DNA of 64,000 nucleotides from Thermodesulfobacteriota bacterium (GTDB lineage: Bacteria; Desulfobacterota; WTBG01; CAIYCZ01; CAIRTM01). Numbering within the stretch: position 1 is the stretch's first letter; every line of letters begins with the position of its first letter. The DNA is taken from the NCBI GenBank assembly GCA_026415325.1, contig JAOAHH010000151.1:1-64000 (forward strand), read 5' to 3'. Both the position numbers and the translations under genes were made by a program. The notes beneath the pieces are model-generated. The model was given only the letters and a program-made list of their open reading frames with translations. It was not told the origin of the DNA and made no database searches. This document shows positions 8,147 to 17,916 of this stretch, piece by piece.

Positions 8147-9328
8147 ATGTCAATGACCAATTATCTTTTTACTTCAGAATCAATCACCGAGGGCCACCCC
8201 GACAAGATCGCAGACCGGATTTCCGATTCGATCTTAGACGCGATCATTGCCCAGGACAAAAAGGCCCGGGTTGCTTGCGAAACGCTTGTTACGACGGGTC
8301 TTGCATTTATTGCCGGCGAGATTACCACGGATTGCTACGTGCATATGCCGGATATCGTGCGGGAGGCGATCCGGTATATCGGGTATGATGATCCGGCAAT
8401 GGGGTTTGACTGGGAAACCTGTGCGGTGATGACTTCGATCGATCGGCAGTCGCCCGATATCGCCATGGGTGTTGACGAGCGGACGGGCCATGAACAGGGC
8501 GCAGGGGATCAAGGCCTTATGTTCGGATATGCCTGCAATGAAACCCCGGAACTTATGCCCATGCCGATCCAATATGCCCATGCATTGTGCCGTCGGCTTG
8601 CCTATGTGCGAAAAAACAAGATACTGGACTTTTTGAGGCCTGATGGGAAAAGTCAGGTCACCATAGAATACCGGGATAAAAAACCGGTCAGAGTTGATGC
8701 TATTGTCATCGCTGCACAGCATATTCCCGAAGTGAAGGACAAGGTATTGAAAGAGGGGATTATCGAAGAAGTGATCAGGAAGGTCATTCCTGAGGACATG
8801 ATGGATGAAAAAACAAAATTTTTCATCAATGCTACCGGTAGGTTCGTGATTGGTGGACCGCAGGGAGATTGCGGTTTGACCGGACGCAAGATCATCGCCG
8901 ATACCTACGGCGGTCAAGGCAGCCACGGCGGCGGTGCGTTTTCCGGCAAGGATCCCTCCAAGGTTGATCGGTCAGGCTCTTACATGGCCCGTTATGTTGC
9001 AAAGAACATCGTTGCTGCGGATCTCGCCACGCATTGCGAAGTTCAAGTTGCCTATGCAATCGGTGTTGCCCGTCCGGTTTCCTTGATGATCAACACATTC
9101 GGCACGGGCAGAATTGCACCGGATAACATTGCAAAGATCGTCAATGAGGTATTTGATTTCAGACCTGCTGCTATTATCAAGCACCTTGATCTGCTCCGTC
9201 CGATCTACCGTAACACCTCTGCCTATGGTCATTTCGGTCGTGAGGAGGAAGGATTTACCTGGGAAAAAACCGATATGGTTGACGTGCTTAAAGAAAAAGC
9301 GCAGGCATATCGCAAAAAGAGCAAATAA
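8147..9328 (+). CDS. metK: S-adenosylmethionine synthetase
   Basis: The 393-residue protein shows [14 protein letters not shown] at the N-terminus, the signature [12 protein letters not shown] (about residues 120-131) and the P-loop-like [16 protein letters not shown]. It makes S-adenosylmethionine from methionine and ATP, releasing phosphate and pyrophosphate. The length matches the bacterial family. A good ribosome-binding site (GGGAGGAG) precedes the ATG. Upstream there is a TTGACA at 8080-8085 but no convincing -10 at the right distance, and I see no known SAM riboswitch. The gene stands alone and ends before an inverted repeat and a terminator. Its product feeds the several methyltransferases encoded further along the window. 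Confidence 0.97.
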   Translation: MSMTNYLFTSESITEGHPDKIADRISDSILDAIIAQDKKARVACETLVTTGLAFIAGEITTDCYVHMPDIVREAIRYIGYDDPAMGFDWETCAVMTSIDRQSPDIAMGVDERTGHEQGAGDQGLMFGYACNETPELMPMPIQYAHALCRRLAYVRKNKILDFLRPDGKSQVTIEYRDKKPVRVDAIVIAAQHIPEVKDKVLKEGIIEEVIRKVIPEDMMDEKTKFFINATGRFVIGGPQGDCGLTGRKIIADTYGGQGSHGGGAFSGKDPSKVDRSGSYMARYVAKNIVAADLATHCEVQVAYAIGVARPVSLMINTFGTGRIAPDNIAKIVNEVFDFRPAAIIKHLDLLRPIYRNTSAYGHFGREEEGFTWEKTDMVDVLKEKAQAYRKKSK

Positions 9329-9330
9329 TC

Positions 9331-9358
9331 TGTCCGGTGTGTACACGGCGTCCGGACA
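9331..9358 (+). repeat. Inverted repeat just after metK
   Basis: TGTCCGG (9331-9337) is the exact reverse complement of CCGGACA (9352-9358) with a 14-base loop that contains the palindrome GTGTACAC. There is no T tract, so it is not a terminator by itself. It may protect the metK mRNA 3' end. Confidence 0.5.
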
Positions 9359-9374
9359 GCATCGGCACATAATG

Positions 9375-9417
9375 ACAGGGGACTTGAGACGGGAAACGCC
9401 TTACGTCCCCTGTTTTA
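9375..9417 (+). terminator. Probable terminator between metK and asnB
   Basis: A perfect 9-bp stem (ACAGGGGAC at 9375-9383 with GTCCCCTGT at 9405-9413) is followed by TTTTATTA. The 21-base loop is longer than usual but can pair partly inside. Confidence 0.6.
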
Positions 9418-9456
9418 TTATGGGGCACCAGAGGAAAACATCTTTGAGCAGGCGAC

Positions 9457-11367
9457 ATGTGCGGCATTTGCGGAAAAATCTTTTTTGACCGCTCCCGCGC
9501 GATTGATCCGGATCTCATCCAGCGGATGACACAAACACTTCGTCACCGCGGACCTGATGACAGCGGCATATACGTTGCCGGTCATATCGGCTTAGGGCAT
9601 CGTCGGCTGAGCATCATCGATCTTTCGGCAGCAGGTCGTCAGCCCATGGCAAATGAGGATGAAAGCCTGTGGCTTGTCGTAAACGGTGAAATATACAACT
9701 TCGAGGACCTCAGACAAGAACTCATCGCAAAAGGACATGTGTTTAGATCCGGTACCGACAGCGAGGTAATCCTTCATCTATACGAAGAACAAGGCCAGGC
9801 ATGCGTGGAACGGCTCTGCGGTATGTTTGCCTTTGCGCTTTGGGACAGCCGTTCGCACGAGCTGCTGCTTGCCAGAGACCGGGCGGGGAAAAAGCCGTTG
9901 GTGTATGCGGTTGTGGACAATGCGTTGCTCTTTGCTTCTGAACTTAGTGCGTTGCTTGAAGATCCAGCGATTTCTCCGACCGTCAATGAAGAGGCATTGC
10001 ACCATTATCTGACCTATCAATATGTGCCCGGGCCTTTGACGATATTTCAGGGCATCTATAAGCTTCCGCCTGCACATACGCTCATGCTCAGGCAGGGGAT
10101 GCTTACGATTCGGCGATACTGGCACCTCTCCTATGTGCCTAAACAACGCTTGGACGGGGAGCACGCTTACGGTGAGGCGTTTTTAGACCATTTCCGCGAA
10201 GCCGTCAGAATCAGACTCCGCAGCGATGTCCCGCTGGGCGCCTTCCTGAGCGGCGGTATTGATTCAAGCGCGACAGTTGCGGTTATGAGCAACCTCATGA
10301 ACCGTCCGGTCAAGACCTTTTCCATCGGGTTTGAAGAAACCGACTACGATGAACGCGCATATGCGCAGCTAATTGCCCGACAGTACAATACCGACCATAC
10401 AGAATTCATGGTCAGGCCCGATGCGCTCGATGTTCTCCCAAAGCTCGTGCGGCATTACGGTGAACCGTTTGCCGATCCGTCCTCTGTTCCCACCTATTAT
10501 GTTGCCCAGCTCACCCGCCGGCATGTTACGGTCGCACTTAACGGTGACGGCGGCGATGAATCGTTTGCAGGCTATGAACGCTACTGCGCAAGTATACTTG
10601 CTGACATGTGTGCACGACTTCCCCGTGTCGTCCAGGAATCGGTGATTGCAAAATTGGTTGCCCTTCTCCCCTATCGTGACGAACGCTGGAGTATGGTCCG
10701 GCGGCTGAAGCGGTTTCTCAGCGGGTGCAGCAGCAACCCTGCACACACGTATGTCAATTGGGTCTGCGCTTTTACCACCGACATGAAAATGCGTTTGTAT
10801 ACCACGGAGTTTATGCAGCAGGTGGGCATGATTGATTCGACCAAACTTATCGAGGAGCTTCTCCAGAAAGCCCAAGCGGACAATTTGCTTGAACGGTTGC
10901 TTTCGGTCGATGTGCACTTCTATCTTCCCTATGATCTCTTGGTTAAGGCGGATATTGCCTGTATGGCACATGGCCTTGAGGCACGCTCGCCGTTTCTGGA
11001 TCACCGGCTTATGGAATTTGCCGCGGCACTGCCGCCAGAGATGAAGCTGCGACGCTTTCAGACAAAATATATTCTAAAACATGCCCTGAAAGGGCTGGTG
11101 CCGCGCGCAATACTGCAGCGGAAAAAGATGGGGTTTGGGGTACCGCTTCACCGGTGGTTCCGCAATGAACTCAAGGAGATGGCATATTCGGTATTACTCG
11201 ATGCTCGGGCATGTCATCGAGGGTATTTCAACCCCTCGGAAGTGCGGCGGCTGCTTGATGAGCATAGCGCGCTGCAGGCTGATCATAGTTACCGCCTTTG
11301 GACGCTGCTGTGGCTTGAACTGTGGCACCGCATGTTTGTGGACAGAGGCCGTGCTGCCGGCGTGTGA
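9457..11367 (+). CDS. asnB: Asparagine synthase (glutamine-hydrolysing)
   Basis: The 636-residue protein begins MCGICGKIFF, so after methionine removal Cys2 is the N-terminal nucleophile of a class II glutamine amidotransferase. The domain continues with RHRGPDDSG, RRLSIIDL and NGEIYNF. The synthetase half has the PP-loop SGGIDSS (about residues 265-271) and NGDGGDESFAGYERY. It transfers ammonia from glutamine to an adenylated acid, normally aspartate. The length matches the roughly 630-residue subfamily often seen near capsule and exopolysaccharide genes, so a target other than aspartate cannot be excluded. A second, more divergent paralogue lies at 52576. The archease gene starts two bases after the stop. 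Confidence 0.88.
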   Translation: MCGICGKIFFDRSRAIDPDLIQRMTQTLRHRGPDDSGIYVAGHIGLGHRRLSIIDLSAAGRQPMANEDESLWLVVNGEIYNFEDLRQELIAKGHVFRSGTDSEVILHLYEEQGQACVERLCGMFAFALWDSRSHELLLARDRAGKKPLVYAVVDNALLFASELSALLEDPAISPTVNEEALHHYLTYQYVPGPLTIFQGIYKLPPAHTLMLRQGMLTIRRYWHLSYVPKQRLDGEHAYGEAFLDHFREAVRIRLRSDVPLGAFLSGGIDSSATVAVMSNLMNRPVKTFSIGFEETDYDERAYAQLIARQYNTDHTEFMVRPDALDVLPKLVRHYGEPFADPSSVPTYYVAQLTRRHVTVALNGDGGDESFAGYERYCASILADMCARLPRVVQESVIAKLVALLPYRDERWSMVRRLKRFLSGCSSNPAHTYVNWVCAFTTDMKMRLYTTEFMQQVGMIDSTKLIEELLQKAQADNLLERLLSVDVHFYLPYDLLVKADIACMAHGLEARSPFLDHRLMEFAAALPPEMKLRRFQTKYILKHALKGLVPRAILQRKKMGFGVPLHRWFRNELKEMAYSVLLDARACHRGYFNPSEVRRLLDEHSALQADHSYRLWTLLWLELWHRMFVDRGRAAGV

Positions 11368-11369
11368 GT

Positions 11370-11786
11370 ATGGTGCGCTACGAACGTATCGATCATACCG
11401 CTGATCTTGGCATTCGGGTCTTCGGGCAAACGCCTGCAGAGCTGTTTGAACATGCAGGCTTTGCACTTTTTGACTGTATTACCGACATTACTCGCATTGC
11501 CGTCCAGGAGAAGCGTTCGTTTAGTCTGCAACGTGACAGTCTCGAAGAGCTGCTTGTTGAATGGCTCAATGAGCTGCTCTTTGTGTATGATACCGAGCAG
11601 ATGCTGTTTGCCTCGTTTTCGGTGACGCTGCCAACTTGTATGTCGCTGCGTGCAACCGTAGGCGGTGAACAGTACCGCACCGGTGCGCATGTTATTAAAA
11701 AATATATTAAGGCTGCAACCTATCACAATCTTGCAATCACCTGTTGTCAAGGCATCTGGCAGGCAACGATTGTGTTTGATGTCTGA
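11370..11786 (+). CDS. Archease family protein
   Basis: A 138-residue protein with the archease signature: an early HTADLGIRV motif whose aspartate belongs to the metal site, the pattern FEHAGFALFDCITD, the EELLVEWLNELLFVYD helix, and a C-terminal FDV ending near the other metal ligand. Known: archease activates the RNA ligase RtcB by promoting its guanylylation and multiple turnover. The start is the ATG at 11370, two bases beyond the asnB stop; earlier in-frame codons lie inside asnB. RtcB is not in this window. The bacterial function may be RNA repair, but nothing local supports a specific substrate. Confidence 0.85.
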   Translation: MVRYERIDHTADLGIRVFGQTPAELFEHAGFALFDCITDITRIAVQEKRSFSLQRDSLEELLVEWLNELLFVYDTEQMLFASFSVTLPTCMSLRATVGGEQYRTGAHVIKKYIKAATYHNLAITCCQGIWQATIVFDV

Positions 11787-11843
11787 CGTTTTTTCGATGT
11801 TTTGTAATGTCTATTGTGCACTCCATGCAAGCAGGTTTTTATC

Positions 11844-11873
11844 TTGCCAATACTTAAGCGCCTATGCTACAAA
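11844..11873 (+). promoter_or_regulatory. Possible promoter of the leuS operon
   Basis: TTGCCA (11844-11849) and TACAAA (11868-11873) are separated by 18 bp, about 90 bp before the leuS ATG. The match is moderate. The rest of the 177-bp intergenic region shows no other clear element. Confidence 0.35.
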
Positions 11874-11963
11874 ATTTTTTGTTTCACAGAAGGTTTAACA
11901 GAGGATGTAAAGCTTTGCAGCGGTACAATCCCCATGCTTATTATCTTATAGGGCATTCGTGAT

Positions 11964-14558
11964 ATGCAGAATAACGTATATACTCCTCACACGATAGAAG
12001 AGAAATGGCAGCGGTTTTGGGCCGACCATAAAACGTTCAAGGCGGTTGAGGATCCTGCGAGGAAAAAATACTATCTCCTCGAGATGTTTCCTTACCCGTC
12101 GGGGCGTATTCACATGGGACATGTCCGCAACTATACCATCGGCGATGTAGTGGCTCGGTACAAGCTGATGCGCGGCTACAACGTCCTGCACCCTATGGGC
12201 TGGGATGCCTTCGGTATGCCAGCAGAAAATGCCGCAATCGGCAATAAGACCCATCCAGCAGTCTGGACATACAACAATATTACAACCATGCGGGGACAAC
12301 TGAAACGCCTCGGTTTCAGCTATGACTGGGATCGGGAAATCGCCACCTGCGACCCCTCTTATTACAAATGGGAACAGCAGCTGTTCCTCAGAATGTATGA
12401 AAAAGGGCTTGCGTATCGCAAGAAGTCTTCCGTGAATTGGTGCCCCGCATGCCAAACCGTGCTTGCCAACGAACAGGTCGAAGACGGAGCCTGTTGGCGG
12501 TGTAAAAGCGAGGTTGTGCCCAAGGATCTCGAGCAGTGGTTTTTCCGTATCACCAGTTACGCCGATGAGTTGCTTACATGCCTTGATCGACTGAGTGGAT
12601 GGCCTGAGCGGGTTATCACTATGCAGCGCAACTGGATCGGCAAAAGCTTTGGCACCGAGATCGACTTTCAGGTTGAGGGATCGTCTCGTACCATTCGGGT
12701 TTTTACGACGCGCCCTGATACATTGTTCGGCGCAACATTTATGAGTATTGCCCCTGAGAATCCGCTTGCGCATGAACTTTCGGCAGGCACGCCCCAACAA
12801 GCGGCAGTTGCGACATTCATCGAAACGGTGCTCAAGCAGGATAAAACCGTACGTTCCTCCGAGGATCTTGAGAAGGAAGGCGTGTTTACCGGTGCATATT
12901 GTCTTAATCCGGTCACTGGCTATCGGATGCCGATCTTTGTCGCAAACTTTGTGCTTATGGAATATGGCACCGGTGCTGTCATGGCTGTGCCAGCCCATGA
13001 CCAGCGCGATTTCGAGTTTGCCCGCAAGTATGGGCTTGCAATAAGAGTCGTAATTCAGCCGCCTGATACGACCCTTGATCCAGCAACCATGACGTGTGCA
13101 TACTGTGATGAAGGCGTGTTGGTCAATTCAGGACCCTTTGACGGCATGCGCAACACCGATGCTATGAAGGCTATTACCGATTATCTTGCCGATCGCGGTA
13201 TCGGCAAACACTCGGTACAGTATCGGTTAAAGGACTGGGGTATTTCCCGGCAACGGTACTGGGGGGCACCGATTCCGATCGTGTATTGTGATGCGTGTGG
13301 CATCGTGCCGGTTCCTGATAAGGATTTGCCGGTCATGCTTCCCGAAAGTGTATCGCTTGAAGTGCTCGGCAGGTCCCCGCTTGCCGAGGTGCCTGCATTT
13401 GTGAACACCACCTGCCCCACCTGCGGAAAGCCTGCCCGCAGAGAGACCGATACCATGGATACGTTTGTGGAGTCCTCATGGTATTTTGCCCGCTATACCT
13501 GCCCAGATGCAGCAGACAGGATGCTTGACCATGACCGCATTCGATACTGGATGCCGGTCGACCAATATATCGGCGGTATCGAACATGCTGTTTTGCATCT
13601 GTTGTATGCCCGTTTTTACACCAAGGTTCTGCGCGATTTCGGGCTCGTGCATGTGGACGAACCGTTTGTTAATCTGTTGACACAGGGTATGGTGTGCATG
13701 GAGACCTACCGGTGCCCGGTCTGCGGCTGGCGCTACCCCGAAGAGGTGCACGAGGGATGTTGCCGAACCTGCGGCGGTTTTGTTGTCACAGGACGGGTTG
13801 AAAAGATGTCAAAGTCCACCAAAAATGTCGTCGATCCCGACCGTCTTATCGAACGTTACGGCGCCGATACAGCACGTTTGTTCTGCCTGTTTGCGGCCCC
13901 GCCAGAGCTTGATTTGGTATGGAGCGAGAAAGGGGTGGAAGGGGCATATCGTTTTTTGCAGCGTGTCTGGCGCCTGGTGGTTGAACACACCGATCTTTTT
14001 CAGGGGGAATATACGGCAGATATGCCTGCCTCTGATGATCCCGCGGTGCGAGAGCTGCGCCGGAAAACGCATCAGACCATTGCCAAGGTCACCGACGACA
14101 TCGAAAAGCGCTTCCACTTTAATACAGCAATCAGTGCAATTATGGAACTCGTTAATCAGGCATATCAGTTTGATGCGGCATCAGGTGATGCTGTTGCACG
14201 GCGGGCAGCGCTGAGGGAGGCGCTCACCACCATCGTACTGCTGCTTGCACCGATGGTACCACATCTTTGTGAGGAGCTGTGGGAGCGCATGGGCAAAGCT
14301 CCCAGCATTGCAACGGTAACGTGGCCAGTGGCGGATCCTGAGGCGGCGCAGGCTGACGACGTCGAATTGGTTATTCAGATCAACGGGCGGGTACGTGGAA
14401 AGACGGTTGTCCCTGCCGACGCAACAGAGGAGACGATGCGCGCTCAAGCACTCGCCTGTCCGCAGATTGAGCAGTGGATTCGTGGGAAACAGGTAAAACG
14501 TGTTATTATTGCCCCCGGAAAGCAGGGCAGCAAGCTCGTCAGCATGGTGGTGCAGTAA
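11964..14558 (+). CDS. leuS: Leucyl-tRNA synthetase
   Basis: This 864-residue class I synthetase has the HIGH-type signature (HMGH within [18 protein letters not shown], about residues 49-52), the editing (CP1) domain including [12 protein letters not shown] and [16 protein letters not shown], zinc-binding cysteine clusters ([29 protein letters not shown]), and the KMSKS loop ([11 protein letters not shown], about residue 614). It charges tRNA-Leu. Length and domain order are those of bacterial LeuRS. It is the first gene of a leuS-lptE-holA group; lptE follows after about 35 bp. Confidence 0.97.
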   Translation: MQNNVYTPHTIEEKWQRFWADHKTFKAVEDPARKKYYLLEMFPYPSGRIHMGHVRNYTIGDVVARYKLMRGYNVLHPMGWDAFGMPAENAAIGNKTHPAVWTYNNITTMRGQLKRLGFSYDWDREIATCDPSYYKWEQQLFLRMYEKGLAYRKKSSVNWCPACQTVLANEQVEDGACWRCKSEVVPKDLEQWFFRITSYADELLTCLDRLSGWPERVITMQRNWIGKSFGTEIDFQVEGSSRTIRVFTTRPDTLFGATFMSIAPENPLAHELSAGTPQQAAVATFIETVLKQDKTVRSSEDLEKEGVFTGAYCLNPVTGYRMPIFVANFVLMEYGTGAVMAVPAHDQRDFEFARKYGLAIRVVIQPPDTTLDPATMTCAYCDEGVLVNSGPFDGMRNTDAMKAITDYLADRGIGKHSVQYRLKDWGISRQRYWGAPIPIVYCDACGIVPVPDKDLPVMLPESVSLEVLGRSPLAEVPAFVNTTCPTCGKPARRETDTMDTFVESSWYFARYTCPDAADRMLDHDRIRYWMPVDQYIGGIEHAVLHLLYARFYTKVLRDFGLVHVDEPFVNLLTQGMVCMETYRCPVCGWRYPEEVHEGCCRTCGGFVVTGRVEKMSKSTKNVVDPDRLIERYGADTARLFCLFAAPPELDLVWSEKGVEGAYRFLQRVWRLVVEHTDLFQGEYTADMPASDDPAVRELRRKTHQTIAKVTDDIEKRFHFNTAISAIMELVNQAYQFDAASGDAVARRAALREALTTIVLLLAPMVPHLCEELWERMGKAPSIATVTWPVADPEAAQADDVELVIQINGRVRGKTVVPADATEETMRAQALACPQIEQWIRGKQVKRVIIAPGKQGSKLVSMVVQ

Positions 14559-14593
14559 AGAAGACAAAAAGCAGAAAGGAGAAGAGCTTTGCG

Positions 14594-15133
14594 GTGCGGA
14601 TGGGTATGAAAAAAGAATTTGCTTTCATTATGGCATTCTCCCTGTTGCTGCTATGGTGCATGGCGGTCGGATGCGGATATCACCGTGCAGGAACATATAA
14701 TCCTCAGCTTGCAGGCATTGCAACCATTGCCATCCCCTATTTCAAGAACACGACTTTTGAGCCTGAGGCTGAAAAAATTTTCACCCACGCGTTTATCAAT
14801 GAATTCATCAAAAGCAAACGCCTTCGGGTTGTCAGTGAACCGGACGCTGACCTTATCTTGCGCGGTACGATTCGGAAGCTTATTGAAGATACCATTGCGT
14901 ACAACCGTGATGACAAAGCCCTGGAATACCGCATGGATGTGGTGTTGGATGTTCAGCTTGAGCGACGCCAGACCGGGGAAGTTCTCTGGAAGCGGAAAAA
15001 TGTGAGACACAGCGAAGAATTCCCGGTGGGCGATAATATTGTCCTGTCGGAAGCTGCAAAACGTGCTGCACTTGGTCGACTTGCCGCGGATCTTGCCGAG
15101 CGTGTTCATGACAGTATCATACAGGGATTTTAA
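14594..15133 (+). CDS. lptE: LPS-assembly lipoprotein LptE family
   Basis: The protein has a lipoprotein signal peptide: basic start, hydrophobic stretch, and lipobox A-V-G-C with Cys27. It is followed by GYHRAG, the typical LptE beginning, and by LAGIATIAIPYFKNTTFEPEAE, ADLILRGTI and a C-terminal LAERVHDSI helix. Known: LptE plugs the LptD barrel that inserts lipopolysaccharide into the outer membrane. The GTG at 14594 is chosen because AGGAGA lies about 12 bases upstream; ATG codons at 14600 and 14606 are alternatives. It is 179 residues long. It lies directly before holA, whose ATG follows the stop immediately, an order common in Desulfobacterota-like genomes. Confidence 0.85.
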   Translation: MRMGMKKEFAFIMAFSLLLLWCMAVGCGYHRAGTYNPQLAGIATIAIPYFKNTTFEPEAEKIFTHAFINEFIKSKRLRVVSEPDADLILRGTIRKLIEDTIAYNRDDKALEYRMDVVLDVQLERRQTGEVLWKRKNVRHSEEFPVGDNIVLSEAAKRAALGRLAADLAERVHDSIIQGF

Positions 15134-16171
15134 ATGAAGCCCCAGGAACTTGAACGCTCTGTCACAGCAGGTCAGATTGCCCCGGTTTATATCTTCTGCG
15201 GTGATAATGTGCTGTTGATGGACCGGGCAGTTGCACTCATCACCACCAGCCTCATACCCGATCAATCTGCTGCGTTTGATCTGCACCGATTCAGCGGCCT
15301 CACAGCAAGCCCTGCTGATATTGTTCGGGCAATACGCACCCCTCCCTTTTTTTATAATAAAAAACTCGTTATTGTCCGCGATGCACAGCACTTCAAAACG
15401 GCACAATGGCAGACTTTATCGCCGGTATTGACAAAGCCCGCGAACCGCTGTTGTGTGGTGTTTGTCGTGCAGATCAGCATGGAGGATAAACGAGAACGAT
15501 CCCGCATCGATACCTTCAACGCCTATGGAACGGTGGTCGTTTTTGAAAATCCGAAAGGCGAACGCCAGGTCGCAATGGCTGCAACACGCGAACTTGCGCG
15601 ATATGGGAAAAAAGTTGACCCTGAAGCCCTATCGTTGCTCGGCATGCTGCTGGAGGAGGATGCACTCAGGATTGCCCGTGAAATAGAGAAACTTGCATTG
15701 TTTTGCGGAAGCAATGACACGATCTCCCGTGATGATGTTCAGGAGATCCTCTGTACCGGGGAGCACGGCACACTGTTTACGCTTGCGGATGCTATTGTCC
15801 AAGGAAGGATCAGGCAAGCTCTTTCGCTGCTCAGCCGTATTGTGGAAGCGGGTACGCATCCGCTTGTCGTGCTGAAAATAGTGGCCCAGCAGTTCCGCCA
15901 TATCAATATTATACACCACGTTATGGCCACTGGTGCGAGTGGTACCGAGATGCGGCGGGCACTTTACCCATTACCACCGCAGGCAATTGAGACGCTCTCC
16001 CGTACAGCGCGTTTGTGGCCTCCGGAAAACATTGGCAGAGTATTTGAACTCCTTTTTGTTACCAGTATGCTGTTACGCTCAAGCCGGTGTGATGGACGTA
16101 TCGTTTTGGAAGATTTGGTGCTGCGTCTTGGAAAATTACGCGATCATGCCCGCGCTACAGTTGCTGCGTGA
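15134..16171 (+). CDS. holA: DNA polymerase III delta subunit
   Basis: A 345-residue protein with the organisation of the clamp-loader delta subunit: N-terminal nucleotide-fold region beginning PVYIFCGDNVLLMDRA, the FDLHRFSG strand, then TPPFFYNKKLVIVRDAQ, a helical middle domain (LLEEDALRIAREIEKLALF) and a C-terminal collar domain (LHPLVVLKIVAQQFRHI-like). Delta opens the beta sliding clamp and is needed for replication. It does not bind ATP, in line with a degenerate P-loop region. The ATG follows the lptE stop with no gap. The last 28 bp overlap the convergent rpsT gene. Confidence 0.92.
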   Translation: MKPQELERSVTAGQIAPVYIFCGDNVLLMDRAVALITTSLIPDQSAAFDLHRFSGLTASPADIVRAIRTPPFFYNKKLVIVRDAQHFKTAQWQTLSPVLTKPANRCCVVFVVQISMEDKRERSRIDTFNAYGTVVVFENPKGERQVAMAATRELARYGKKVDPEALSLLGMLLEEDALRIAREIEKLALFCGSNDTISRDDVQEILCTGEHGTLFTLADAIVQGRIRQALSLLSRIVEAGTHPLVVLKIVAQQFRHINIIHHVMATGASGTEMRRALYPLPPQAIETLSRTARLWPPENIGRVFELLFVTSMLLRSSRCDGRIVLEDLVLRLGKLRDHARATVAA

Positions 16172-16422
16172 GCTTTTTTGGCAAGCCGCGATATCTTTCG
16201 CGCAGCGGTTCTTTTATGCAGGACACCCTTTGAAGCTGCCGTTGCAATTGCCGAAGTTGCTTTGCTCAAGGCTGCTTGAATCAATGCAGGATCGTTTTGT
16301 GCGGCAACCGCGGTTAAAAACCCTTTGATGGCTGTTTTCATTTGTGATTTTACCGCTCTATTGCGCGCCCTCCGGCGAAGGCTTTGGCGATGTCGTTTCA
16401 ATGCAGATACATGCGTTGCCAC
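16144..16422 (-). CDS. rpsT: Ribosomal protein S20
   Basis: A 92-residue, strongly basic, all-helical protein: MATHVSALKRHRQSLRRRARNRAVKS at the start and AARKISRLAKKAHAA at the end, typical of S20, a primary 16S rRNA binder of the small subunit. It starts with GTG; SD AGGAGA lies six bases upstream. Non-ATG starts are common for rpsT. It has its own strong promoter. The gene converges on holA and their ends overlap by 28 bp. Confidence 0.96.
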   Translation of the reverse strand: MATHVSALKRHRQSLRRRARNRAVKSQMKTAIKGFLTAVAAQNDPALIQAALSKATSAIATAASKGVLHKRTAARKISRLAKKAHAATVARA

Positions 16423-16448
16423 GGCATTCTCCTGTTTTGTAAATAGGG

Positions 16449-16466
16449 ATTGATTTAAAAATCAAT
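16449..16466. repeat. Palindrome overlapping the rpsT promoter
   Basis: ATTGATTT and AAATCAAT (16449-16456 and 16459-16466) form a perfect 8-bp inverted repeat separated by AA. It overlaps the -10 box of rpsT and the expected transcription start, so it could act as an operator or as a weak hairpin at the mRNA 5' end. No function is known. Confidence 0.4.
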
Positions 16467-16493
16467 AATACCGATCTTTGTCGAGGTTGTCAA
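16465..16493 (-). promoter_or_regulatory. Strong sigma-70-type promoter of rpsT
   Basis: On the minus strand TTGACA (16493-16488) is followed after 17 bp by TATTAT (16470-16465), about 43 bp before the GTG start. Both boxes are near consensus, which fits a ribosomal protein gene. Confidence 0.8.
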
Positions 16494-16518
16494 CTTTAAA
16501 TTAGTACTCGACCGCCTT

Positions 16519-17088
16519 ATGCATCACAGGACAATGCAGTACGCCATGCTCCGCACGCCGTATGGCATATTCGGGCTTATCGGCAATGGGCACGGACTGC
16601 GGAGAATATTTTTACCGGAGCCTTCGTTTGAGGATTTGCAGCGCCGTATCCTTGCGACTTATCCAGAAGCGCGGCGGTGTGACGCGGCTTTTGCCGATGT
16701 TTGTGCCGTGCTTGAAGCTTATTTTGCCGGCAGCAATACCACCTTTGCGGTGCCACTGGATCTTTCCGAGACACACGATTTTTACAGACGCGTCTGGACT
16801 GCAACAGCCGCCATCCCATACGGTATGGTGCAGAGCTATGGCAGTATCGCACGCAGCATCGGGAGCCCCGGTGCAGCGCGTGCGGTCGGCATTGCACTGG
16901 CAAACAATCCTTTTCCGATTATCATTCCCTGCCATCGAGTCATCCGCAGCGATGGGGGGCTTGGGGGGTTTTCTGCGGCGTGCGGCATTGCACTAAAGCA
17001 GCGATTGCTTGAACACGAACACAATTGCCGTATGCGGGGAATCATGACTCGGATACGGATTAAAGAGTTGCGTTGTTCTAACCGATAG
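16519..17088 (+). CDS. ogt: Methylated-DNA--protein-cysteine methyltransferase
   Basis: The 189-residue protein has the O6-alkylguanine alkyltransferase active site IIIPCHRV with acceptor Cys138, preceded by the helix-turn-helix region (IPYGMVQSYGSIARSIGSPGAARAVGIALANNP, parts given) and an arginine finger. It transfers alkyl groups from O6-alkylguanine in DNA to its own cysteine and is inactivated once used. The N-terminal domain is of the short Ogt type. The ATG at 16519 or the ATG five codons later may be used. The C-terminal 20 residues after the family end are basic and lack recognisable homology. The gene is followed by the TPR protein after 36 bp. Confidence 0.93.
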   Translation: MHHRTMQYAMLRTPYGIFGLIGNGHGLRRIFLPEPSFEDLQRRILATYPEARRCDAAFADVCAVLEAYFAGSNTTFAVPLDLSETHDFYRRVWTATAAIPYGMVQSYGSIARSIGSPGAARAVGIALANNPFPIIIPCHRVIRSDGGLGGFSAACGIALKQRLLEHEHNCRMRGIMTRIRIKELRCSNR

Positions 17089-17124
17089 GGGAGTACATAC
17101 GATATTTGATGAAAGCCGATTTCT

Positions 17125-17901
17125 ATGACCGATAAAATCGAGGGTGTGTTTCTTCTTGAAAAGGACGCCAAAATAGGGACCGGCCATACCGAAAAAAAGG
17201 TGAAACAGCGGATGTATTGTCTTGCGCATGAACGCGATGACGGTATGATCGAATACCAGTATCTGGGCGCTAACGATGAGCCGCTGGATATTGTCGAAAC
17301 TATGCCCAAGGCCGAGTTTATCCATCAGTTTACTTTCCAGCCGTACTATTTTGAGCGCAAGCAGGCTGAGCAGCAGAAGAAAATCAACAAGCATATTGCG
17401 CTGGCAGAAGAACATGTTCGGAGGAAAGAGCTCTACAGTGCAGAGTATGAGTACAAAAACGCGCTCAAACTGGACGAGGAGAATCTCCGTGCCAATTTCG
17501 GGATCGGCAACGTGTACCTGCAGATGGGCGAAAAAGAAAAGGCAAAGGAGATATTCGTCAAGATTTCAACGATCGATGCCATTTTTGAAGAGCACAACAA
17601 GCACTTTTTCAACGAATGCGGCATCCAACTGAGGAAACAAGAATTGTACGACGAAGCGATTCGATATTACCAAAAAGCACTTTCGCTTTCACCGCAGGAC
17701 GAGCATCTGCTGTTCAATCTTGCCCGTGCTTTGTTTGAAAAGGGGGATTACGAGCAGGCACGCGAAACGATCTATCAGGCGCTCATTATTAATCCGGAGT
17801 TCAAGGAAGCTCAGGTACTGCTCTCCTTTATTGAGCAGAAAAAGACCAAAGAAGACCTCCGCCGACACGAACAGTCGGCTGAACCTCCCCATCCCACTTG
17901 A
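17125..17901 (+). CDS. TPR-repeat protein
   Basis: A 258-residue soluble protein. The first 75 residues form a small beta-rich region (MYCLAHERDDGMIEYQYL) rather like a PilZ-free ligand or SH3-like fold that I do not recognise. The rest is a series of tetratricopeptide repeats, for instance ELYSAEYEYKNALKLDEENL, YDEAIRYYQKALSLSPQDE and YEQARETIYQALIINPEF. TPRs mediate protein contacts. No signal peptide or membrane helix is visible. It follows ogt and converges on the PP-loop gene, with only 15 bp between the stop codons. The partner protein is unknown. Confidence 0.75.
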   Translation: MTDKIEGVFLLEKDAKIGTGHTEKKVKQRMYCLAHERDDGMIEYQYLGANDEPLDIVETMPKAEFIHQFTFQPYYFERKQAEQQKKINKHIALAEEHVRRKELYSAEYEYKNALKLDEENLRANFGIGNVYLQMGEKEKAKEIFVKISTIDAIFEEHNKHFFNECGIQLRKQELYDEAIRYYQKALSLSPQDEHLLFNLARALFEKGDYEQARETIYQALIINPEFKEAQVLLSFIEQKKTKEDLRRHEQSAEPPHPT

Positions 17902-17916
17902 TTTGTTTTTATTCGC

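Noticed and set aside
11946-12998. 350-codon open frame antisense to leuS
   Set aside because: Same reason: leuS is clearly the coding strand.
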